From the NCBI GenBank assembly GCA_031763025.1, contig JASSKH010000030.1, positions 124,001-188,000 of the forward strand: a stretch of DNA of 64,000 nt. Direction: 5' to 3'. Every line of letters starts with the position of its first letter. The first letter of the stretch is position 1. The notes under the pieces were generated by a model. That model was not told the DNA's origin and made no database searches. It worked only from the letters and a program-made list of their open reading frames with translations. Positions 20,631-30,900 of this stretch are shown here, piece after piece. A program made the position numbers and the translations under genes. This DNA comes from Macrocystis pyrifera (taxonomy: Eukaryota; Sar; Phaeophyceae; Laminariales; Laminariaceae).

Positions 20631-22204
20631 TAAGAGCAGCAGGGGAGACTGAAATCACAGTTTCTTTCCCATGGGGTGTCTTTTTTCTACTGCCTGTACG
20701 TGTGTGGTTCAGTGCCGGACGAGTTTTTACGGAAAGGCGGCTGACATTACTGAAATTTGCGATCGGGCGGGGTGTTTTTCCGCCCGTATACGGGTCAGCA
20801 CCGATATTCTTAGTGGTAAGAATCCGGGAAGGAGCGATTTATTATTCACGAAAAGGCGTTTTGCACTATATGGTAAGACAGTAGTTCGCGGATTTGGCCA
20901 CGCACGGGGTTTCCTAAGATTATTGTCTTCACGCGGAAAGGCCGGAAAGGGCGGAGAAGAGGCCGCGGAGGAAGGGGCCCGACAGCTGTACTTTATATGA
21001 CCCTACAGGAGAACAGCAACAGCAGCGGCGGCGGCAGCTCTAGACATATGTTTTGCCCTGTTGTGGGTTTCCATTTGTATGGAAGCCTTTCTTTCCCAAA
21101 AAACCGGGATACAGGCCCAAGAAGAAGGCTGGAGTTAGTTCTTATTTGAGAAAGGATGTGTTCCACACTCTCTTTTCTGTAGCCGCGCCCTAGTTTCTTG
21201 TTTCCTGGGGAGTCTCAGGCTGAGTTTCGTAGTTTCTTATGAGGCTCTTTCTTACGGCGAACGTTTTCAGAGGGTAGATAGGGTAGTAGAATGGCGTGAT
21301 GGTCCGTGTTTTGGTGGAGATGAAGCTTTAGGTAGTCTTAAAAAAGTTAGGCACGAATATCGTCACTGCCCCCCGCCCCCTGTTTTCGTCGTTGTTGTCT
21401 GTCCTTGGTCCTCTTGCGAGGAAGGGTGCAAGAGTGGGATGGGTAGGTAGGTCTTGAGCCTTCAATCTTTATCTGCACAAGGGCGGGTGTTGCAGGTCTT
21501 GGGGGTTTATAGTCTGCAAAACTTACCTCGGTTTGGTTGGACACACTGGAGCTTTTTTTTTCTCAGTAAGTGAGCGAGAAGAAAGAGCAACTGTTAACCC
21601 TCCCTCGTCTAGCAGTAGCAGCAGAGAGACGCAGCGCGCGGGGGGGGCGTACATAGGAGGCGAAGTCAGACAAGGGCAAAACGAGCGTTCCGGGGTCGAG
21701 AAGAGGGGCGCACGGCATCGCATCGTAGCAGAGACAGTAGCTGCAGTACGAAGAGCGGAGGCAGTAGCAGCAGCAGAAAGAAGCAGGAGCAGTAGTAGTG
21801 ATGGTAGCAATAACAGAAGTAGCGCCAGTAGCGACAGTGAAGCATGCGAACTCCTCGCGGAATATCGAGTGAGGGTATCATACTGTCGCCTCCTTGAGCC
21901 CTTTTACTGCTGACATTGATCGTGCTCTCCAGCTCAAATTCCAGCTGTTCATAATTTGTCCCAAAATCGTGGCTGCAGTTTCTAGGGGGGGTAAGGCGCT
22001 CTTGAGGACGTACGGACTTCACAGGTGGCGGGACCCCCCCGCCTCGCACAATATGAGCGTAAAAAAAAACGACATTGTGGAGACACTAGACATTGTACCC
22101 CACCATCAAGCGTACCGAAATGGGAGATTGTCGACACCTTGCGGCGTTTGCTACCTGGTTTAATGCCACCACAAGGATTCGTTTTCGCCAACTTTATGCA
22201 GGCG

Positions 22205-22235
<31 letters not shown>

Positions 22236-23095
22236 ACCTGAGTACGGAATTTTTTCGAGGAGGAGGGGAGATGTTTGTTTCGGTTTTGTTTGGTTTCAGA
22301 CGAACAAAACGATGTCATGTGACCTTAAGGCAGGGCCTTGCGAAAATGGAATCGGATGAATCAACCGGTGACGCGCGCTAGATATATAATTTGATCACAC
22401 TACCGTACGTTTTAATAGTATTGTATACATCCCGTCGTTGGAAACGCCTGTCAGGTGCTAGGAAGTGCTTGTGACCGCCGCCACTACGGCTGCTAATAAT
22501 CAACCCGTGTTTGGGATGTCGGAAGCTAAAAACTGATGATTCTAACAACTGACAATGACAACTACAGTGGAAGCCCGAGCTTGTGGAAGATTGGATATCG
22601 TATCGGGAGTTTCGATTTCTCGGAAGTATGACTTCGATATTAATATGTCATACCGAATAGTTTTTATCTGCATCTTACGGCATTTCGGCTGTTTTTATGC
22701 TGACATTCGTACGGAACAAAGGTTGCCGATCTGAATCGTGGACGATGTCGATTCCTATTTCTCGGTTATCGGTATCGTGCCGAACTCGATTCTCACTCGA
22801 TATGTACTGTGCAACTACTTACATAGTTGCACGACGAAGCATGCGCGCTACTACTCGAAATGCCTTGCTAACGTGTTCTATATTATTCGATTATATTTTG
22901 CTTGCTTCCAGATGTTTGACCCGGTCTTGCGGCTGCGGACTACCGGTAAATAATCAAATGCGATGGCGATGAGTTATTGCGAGAAACGACATCAACAACA
23001 TCGCCTCGACGACCACCAAACCAATCACGCGGGAGAAGCGAGCACTACCAATAAATCACCGCCCAACGTCCAGCCTAGCCCTTCCCCCCGTGCTC
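20631..23095. other. 3' flank between converging genes, nothing coding recognised
   Basis: It must contain the DUF1499 3' UTR; no AATAAA-type signal is clear. Open frames around 21530-21910 on the plus strand are Ser/Ala-rich and lack splice or family support. Confidence 0.4.
22203..22231. repeat. Poly(G) tract of 29
   Basis: An isolated G run after TTTATGCAGGC; no retroelement end is recognisable next to it. Confidence 0.8.
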
Positions 23096-23304
23096 CGGCC
23101 ACAGGAGGCCAAGCAGGAAGGGGATAAGATTAGCAAAAAGTTTCTATGTAATCTATGGAAACAACGTAATGAGCGCCCAATTGTTGGAGGTGTCTCTACT
23201 AGGAGTAGGAACGGTGCTCCGTCTCGAAAGGGATGCGCGGTCAATGGTCAAATGACTAAGGCAAGCAACAAATGAGTACGCCCCCCCCCCCCCCCCCCCC
23301 CCCC
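23096..23304 (+). mobile_element. LINE 3'-end fragment with poly(C) tail
   Basis: It aligns with the last 220 bp of the LINE at 7930-8788: GCCAAGCAGG, ATTAGCAAAA, AACAACGTAA, the CTCCGTCTCGAAAGGGATGC box and AACAAATGAGTACG, followed by 24 C. It is 5'-truncated, as is usual for LINE copies, and lies 3' of the GTPase gene. Confidence 0.75.
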
Positions 23305-23453
23305 GTGCTCCGTCTCTATAGTCGTACGACTACGGCCATGCATGATAATGAGTACACCCCCCCCGTGCTCCGTCCCGACATTGTAGGGGTGCGAGGGTCT
23401 ATGGGCGTACGGCTAAGCCCATGCATGAAATGAGTACCCCCCGCCCCCCCCCC
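23305..23453 (+). mobile_element. Two SINE-like tails in tandem
   Basis: The first (to 23363) has CGTGCTCCGTC joined directly to GTCGTACGACTACGGCC. The second (from 23364) has CCGACATTGTAGGGGTGCG and ends AAATGAGTACC. They follow the LINE tail at 23096-23304, giving three C-tailed 3' ends in a row. Confidence 0.7.
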
Positions 23454-23519
23454 GCTTCTATCGCTCGGCTGCGAACTTTGCCACCGCCAAGCCGCAAGCG
23501 ACGAGAAAAACAGGATCCC

Positions 23520-23890
23520 ACCGGCACGGTCGGCAGTATCACCAGTGTCATCAGTGCAACCAGTATCACCTGTGTGACCTGTGTGACCAACACTATCATC
23601 AGTGGTACGTGTACCACCACCAGTATCACCACCAGTACCACCACCAGTACCGCCAGTGTCACAAGCCTTCGAAATCGTCGGTTCCGATGAACCCTTTCCG
23701 CTTCCGTCGCGGCCACCTCTAGCAGAACTCCAGTACCACCAGTACAGAATCGCCACCAGTACCAGTATCAACACGAAGGTCTCCAGTATGTACCACCAGA
23801 TTCACCAGCAAGAACCGCCAGTACTACTACCAGTGTCTCCACCAGTGTCACCAGCCCTCAAAATCGCCGGTTCCGATGAACTCTCTCGCT
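23520..23890 (-). repeat. ACTGGTGGT minisatellite and duplicated 3' end of the GTPase gene
   Basis: On the minus strand GACACTGGTGGT-type units fill most of the block. GTTCATCGGAACCG, the last codons and the TGA of the GTPase occur at about 23835-23885 and again at about 23650-23695 with a few changes. Confidence 0.7.
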
Positions 23891-24816
23891 TCCTTCGCGG
23901 CCGCCCCAAGCACCACCTCCTCATTCTCCCGATCACCGCCCACGCTTTTAACCCCTCCCCCCATAGGCCTGGCCGCGGCATCTCGGGAACTCCCCGCCCC
24001 CGCCCCGCTAGCCCCACCGCTCTCTGCCCCCGCCTTGAGTGGCAGCCGATTGTGAGACGCGTTACCTTTTGGCGGAGCTTCCAAGGAGAGAGAACCGAGG
24101 TAGCCTTTGCGGAAATCACCGAGAAGTTTGTCAGCCGCTGAGTTTTTCTCGCCGAAATACATTTTCTGGTGGGGCCGCAGAATGCAGCAGCAGTCGCGGG
24201 AGGGGAGAGTGGGGGCAGGGGGGCACAAAATAAAGAAAAGCACCGGGTTGGGGGGGGGGGGTGTATTCAATAGGAGAGATGTACTCGATCTCATGCATGG
24301 CCGTAGTCGTATGACCATTGACCCTCGCATCCCTACAACGCCGGGACGGAGCATGTCGGGTTTTCACCGACCAGGCAAACATTGCTTGCACCAGGGGGGG
24401 GGGTGTACTCGATAGGAGAGATGTACTCGATCTCATGCATGGCCGTAGTCGTATGACCATAGACCCTCGCATCCCTACAATGCCGGGACGGAGCATGTCG
24501 GGTTTTCACCGACCAGGCAAACATTGCTTGCACCAAGCGCGAAGCGCCGTGAGGTGTCCGGCGAGTCGCATGAAGGGTGAGCTGCATCCTACTAAGAACC
24601 GCTTGTGAGGCGGACTTGCATATGGATGACAGCCTCAATGAGTTAGTTTAATTTCCGGTGTAGCCACTTCCAGAGACAGCAATGGGAGTACTATGTAACT
24701 GCCTCTTGGGTGCCTTACCTTGAACACTACGTGATACGATCAATTCCTTTGTGCAGAGTAAAGGTTATTTACTTCGCACAAATGATCTCACTCGACAACC
24801 AGCTGTGGGCGACCGC

Positions 24817-24852
<36 letters not shown>

Positions 24853-24951
24853 GGTACCCTGGATGTCTAGCTCACGTAGTGAGCGGCATGTTTTACAGTG
24901 TCGTTGCCAACCGACGCCAACCCAACCCATATATAATATATAATGGGGGTG

Positions 24952-24983
<32 letters not shown>

Positions 24984-27900
24984 ACTCATTCGTTGCTTGC
25001 CTCATAGTCATTTGACCATTGACCACGCATCCCTTTCAAGACGGAGCACCGTTCCTACTCCACATAGAGACACCTCCAACAATTCGGCGCTCATTACGTT
25101 GTTTCCATATATTATATAGAAACCTTTTCGAGACGAAGGAGGGGGGCGGGGGGGGGGGGCGGGGGTAGGGGTAGGGGTCCCATGTTTTTACAATTGTGTC
25201 GCAGACGGGCGCCGAAACCCAGACACGTACATTTCTATGCACTTTGGCTTAGTATTCCTCTGCCGGATCCATCCAACAGCCCAATGGCAACTTGCGGAGG
25301 TAGCCCGGACTATGCTATCAGCATCCCGGTAGTACCACGCTATTAAAGCCAGCAAAAACACGCCCCGGCAGCGCGTGCATTTCGCACAGGGAGGGGTGTG
25401 TGTGTACGCGGAAGCTTAGCCTCTGGCCGCGACACCTCCTCTTCGCACGATACAAACCGAAGCGTGGCTTACCTGTCCGCAAGACGGCAAGGAGACGCCA
25501 CATCGCACACCCGTGCGAAAACAACCCTTCCCCCATCCCGCAAACCGGCGGGGTTTCTACGATTTTTTGCATTATCGTGGGGCTGGACTCACCCCCGTGC
25601 CCCCCGCGGAGGTCGCTGACGCCTTCTACAATAGAGGTAGCATATTTCCGCTAATTTGTTTCTGAATGACGGGGCTTTTTAACCTAAAATCGTCGGAATG
25701 CCAGTCTTGTTTCGAAAAAGGACGTTTTTGTGTACTTGCGCCCTGGGATTAATCATCGGGAAGCAATTTGACTGTTGCTGATGTCAGTTTTCGGGTGAGG
25801 TAGAGAGCTCCGCAAGTGAGGAGCCTCAGAAAATCTAGGGTGAACTTCTATCATAGAACGCTTCCGCTGTCTCCATGCACCCCTGGGAAGTGCACCACAC
25901 CCCCCCCTCCTCCCCCCTCCATCTGTCTTAGCAAACCCAACAGGCGCACCACGCTACTACCTCCCCCTCGCTTCCTCCTCCCGTCTCTCCCTCTCCGGAA
26001 ATTGACCTTCCCCCACCTCCCTTCCCTCTCGTCTCCCCTTACAAGTAGCCCCTCCCTCCCCCCGCCCCTCTGTCTTAGAAAACCAAGCAGGCGCGCCACT
26101 TTACCGTCCGCTCTCCCCCTCCCTCCCCGAACACCTCTCATATACACATATACAAAAAATCTTGGGCACCACGCACGTACCTTGGCGACGAGGTAGAGGT
26201 ACTCTTCCCCCGTGTGCCTCCTCGGGTCGATGCCGTACCGCTTGGCGATCGTGTCGAGGCTCACGTACCCAGGGAACTGCACCGCGGTCTCCACCATCTG
26301 GTCCAGCATCTTGCCGGCCACCACCTTCGACGCGACGCGACACGACACGATGTGATGCGATGCGATGCGATGCGATAAGATAAGATAAGATGCGATGCAA
26401 TACGATGCGATGCGAGCAGAAGTCGTGCAAGCAGCAGTACCTATCTGCAGCGGCCAGCAGCAGCAGCAGCAGCAGCAAGCTGCAAAAGCAGTAAGCAGCA
26501 GCAGGCCCCAACAGGCAGAAGTGCGGTCTATCCTGAGCTCCTCGACACTCGCTGTGCGATCAACGCCGCCACAAGGAAAATATCGCTCTCCTTCTTTTTC
26601 GTTGTCCCCTCCGCCCGAGAAGGGGGTGTAGCGGCGTAGATCAGGAGCGTGGCGGCGAGGATACACGCGCTTGCAGCAGCAGCATCCGCAAGCAGCAGCA
26701 CTTGCTTGAAGCGGCTCTCTTGCTTGCAGCAGCGCTTGCTAGCAGCAGCGCTTGTTTGCAGCAGCGCTTGTTTCCAGCAGCGCTTGCTTACCGCAGAGCT
26801 TTCTTATCGCAGCGCTTGCTTACCGCAGCGCTTGCTTACCGCAGCGCTTGCTTACCGCAGCGCTTGCTTACCGCAGTGCTTGCTTGCCGCAGTGCTTGCT
26901 TGCCGCAGCGCTTGCAGCAACAACACTGCAGCAGCACACTTACTTGCAGCAGCACACTACATACATGCAGTAGCAGCAGTACCTATCTACTGCAGAGGCA
27001 CGCAGCAGAGTCATGCAGCAGCAGCGGAAGCAATTCTTCTCGCGAAACCTCGCCCGTAGCAGACATCACTCGAGGCCACTCTCGGGGCAAGCTTGGTCAA
27101 TTTAAAGCGTCCGGAGGTTTTCGGCGAACAGAATGCAACGGTCGAGTCTCATCTCACACAAATATGGCTCTAGTTATTATGCTATTAAAAAATGCATAAG
27201 TTCGTCGTATTTGTGCGAATTTGACTAAGCTTTTTGATTAGTCGTCGGCAACGGGAGAATACATCAGCAAGTTTCGTAATATTTTTATTTTGCGCAGACG
27301 GTCTACCGTAAGACAGACGAAACCAAAAACGAAAACAATCGCACATTCATGGGTAAAGCAAGTGAAATGTTAGCGTACCGGGTACGAGAACACAACAACA
27401 CAAGCAAGACCAGAAAATAAGAACAAAAAGACAATAAAATAAAAAAACTGAAAAGAAACAGAGCACAAATGACGCTAGGATATCCGAGAGGCTGCTAGAG
27501 GGAAAGCATACGTACTCAAGAAGGACAGATAGCTCTGCTGCACGGACAAAGCAACACGAGGGAGAGCAAGATACCGGCATAAGGAAGGCGGGGAGGGGAG
27601 AGGAAACAAAGAGAAAGACAACAGTAGGCGAAAAAAACAGATATTGTAAAAGTATCATACTATATAACCGGAAGGAGTTGTTGACTTGGGGAGCTGGTCA
27701 GAAAATATTGCCTCAGAAGGCAAAAAGCGCAACAACCCCTACCATGGGATTGAGTCTAATTCTGGTCACAGACAAAACGCCTATTACTAGGGCGTGTGCG
27801 CACCATTCGACGGGAGTCGACGAGGAAAGAAAAAGCTCATCTCTTCTCGCGATCGAAGATAGAAGGCACGCAACGTACGCGTAGTGGGGAGGGGGCAGGA

Positions 27901-30900
27901 GCGCCCGCCATGTGACCCCAGATCTGAGGGTGACGGTCCTTTCGTGACAGCACAGCGTAATGCAAACTCAGCCGAGGGAGCCCGGGATCTCGAGGGAACC
28001 CGGGATCCCCCTCTCCCACACGCACTTGTTGGGGAGTCGGAAAATTTTCTTTGAAGAAAAAGGGGGTAATATCCTTCTGGCCTGGAACAGTTCACCCCGT
28101 GGCTGGTCTGCTTTTTGTCGCGGAAACCCCAGAGGGAACTCGGAGCTGCGTTTCCGCTCACACAGACATACACGGGGTATCAATTTATCTGGAAACCCTT
28201 TCCCGTTCCAGCAAACGGGCCCTTTTTTGCTGTATACGTGTGCACTTCGAATTTATCATATGTGTATTCAAAGCTCGTCTTCTTAACCTTACGGGCAGTA
28301 TTCCCCTCGGTGTCCAGTACCAGCAGCTATATTAATACGAAGTAATACCTGAGTGTCGTACGAAGCCTGGCCGATGTCGTTGCAGATGGCGAGCTTGAGA
28401 GCTTGGTTCTGGTCCTCCTGCCTAGCGGGGATGATCCCTGGAGAGTCCAGGAGTTCCAGCTCTTGCTCTGGCTTTTGCCGTAAAAAAACGATTACGACCA
28501 CAATCGTCACGATAATCACGAGCACGAGGCGGAGGACGGCCAATGATGCATAACCTATATTATACGGCAGTTTCAATGGGTTCATAGCATATATACCAGG
28601 CATCAGCTAGGATGTTGAAAAACCGAAAAAAAAACTCCGCTGTTCCTACCATAAGTACTTCGTATGTACTTCAGCGGCGATGACTCCTTTCGTGGAATGT
28701 TCTTGTGGAATTTTCTCGCGGAATGCTGATTTCTGGTTGATACTCGGACCACACTGGGCAGGATTCGATGTGGGGTTAACCCACCAATACCAAGGTGTCA
28801 GCGTACACACTCGTGAGAAATTCGAAACAGGCAAGTCGGCGGGAGCTGGGATTGAGCGCTGCCACAAGGACACATAACACAAAAACATGAGCGACAACAT
28901 TGGAAAGCGGTGCTGTACTCGGTAGCCGAGGTCGAGACCGAACTGGGCCAGGGGGGGAGGAGACTCATCCTTTGAGATCTCCTTGGTTAGAGGAGAATCA
29001 CCCCGGGTTACGCAAGTCAAACAAAACAAACCAAACGTACGGGCATGCGGCAACATATCTCGCTGATGCTCTGGGAGCATCGTGCAGTCGAAAATCCTGA
29101 CATCCCCATCAAAATGTCCACAAATCCGGGCAGATAATCGACTTCCTATTTGATGCTCTAGATTCTTCAGGGCAGATATATTCCTGACCTGTATGATCTG
29201 TATGATCTAGCTCATGTTGACGGGTGGGAGCCGTATCATCTGCACGATCTAGAACATGTTTCCCGGGCTGGATCTGTACTGTACAGCTCCCTGCGCAACA
29301 TATCACAAAGTCAGGGTAGGTTCTACATGATATAAATCGATCCGACACGTGGAACTGTTCCCCCAGGCAAAGCAACCAAGAGTGGGTGGCATGGTGGGTG
29401 GGCTGGTGGGTTGGGTGGTGGGGTTGGTAGGTGAGTCGGTGGGTGGGGTGGTGGTGGGGGTGGGGGTGGGCACCTGTCAAGACATGAACGCTGCACGAGA
29501 GAGCTGCCTATTTCGAACGCACACCCAACGTGTAACGTAAGACACCGACGCTGAATTACCGCTAAACCTTCACCCAAGTGCACAGCCATACACATATCGG
29601 CTACGTCCTGTACTATGTGCAACTCCTTCGTACTGCGTGAACCACCCTCGAACCCAGCAACGCCGGGACGCTACGTGTGGACTACAACCCTTGAATCAAC
29701 ATTTCTTCCGTTCTCTTGTCGCTTCGAGTCCCAAAACGGAAAAAAACACCGCGTTAATCAGCAGTCAGTTAACGCGGTACGGTAAAATGAAAAATCCCGG
29801 CAGGCCTATACCTTGGTGTCCTTCCCCCCAAGCCGGACCCAGTTCATTTTCTTCGTCACGCCCGCGATGTTCATCGACTTGGCGACCCGCTTCCCCATGA
29901 GCCGGTTGATCAGGGCGCTCTTTCCCACGTTCGGGAAGCCAATCACCGCCACGCGAATGCTCCGCGGGTTCATGCCTCGCCTCACCCGCCTGTCGTTCAC
30001 CCTGGACCCCGCCTTCAGCGCCGCCTTCTTAATCTGCATACAAAAACGCAGGTTGATTTTTTATTGCAATGGTATAAGTAGCCTACTACGCGGAAAAACG
30101 AAAACACTGCAACAAATAATAGCCTAGTCTAATTACGGCGTAATATAACCAGTACCTGCTAATTAATATATTTTTTACGGCAAAACACCCCCCCACTACT
30201 TTATTTCCAACTACTGTCCTTGTCCCCGAAACAAAACGAGGAAGGGGCTGCGAAAAAAAAAGCACATAAATCAGCAAAGAGAGGCGACGGGCGCTTGGGC
30301 AGAGGCACTTGTAGCACTTGAGGGCCGTCACGCATGTTGGTCGTATAACATTCCTCACTGGCCTACTGTATTCTTGTGGCTGCGCAGTTAATTGGCAGTT
30401 ATATGGCGCTACTCACTACGCTATTTAGTCTGCGCTGACCGAGCAGCTCAGCGGTTTATCCTCTACAAACGAGCAATGCAATCGTGGTGATTGTCGCTGC
30501 TGTTGCGTAGCGAGCGTTACCATGGCACACTGACCAGCTGCGTGAGACAAATTCCAGGGTATAGGGTGCGCTAGGCTCGTGGTCCGGACCGCTTCGCGCA
30601 CTCAGGTCGGTTGCCGCCCGGCATGCGGTGACGCTTACGAGAGAGCTCAGATTGACCTGCTTCGTTCCTAGAGCTGAGCGATAGCCTCTGGACCGCACTG
30701 AGCGATGAGCGATGTGTAGACGCGGGCTATTTAGTTGGAATCGGCACTTTACAGACGGAAGAAAAGAAGCCGCGACGACAACGATGACGACGACTACAAC
30801 CACCATCACCACCTCTACCACCACCACCACCACCACCGCACCAGCAAACAATTCGGCTCCCCCTCACCCCGCAAAAAAGAAAACGCGCGAAGGCCTACGC

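Noticed and set aside
25318..25572. Open frame between GTPase exons 6 and 7 as an additional GTPase exon
   Set aside because: Exons 6 and 7 join directly in phase and give the expected family C-terminus without it.
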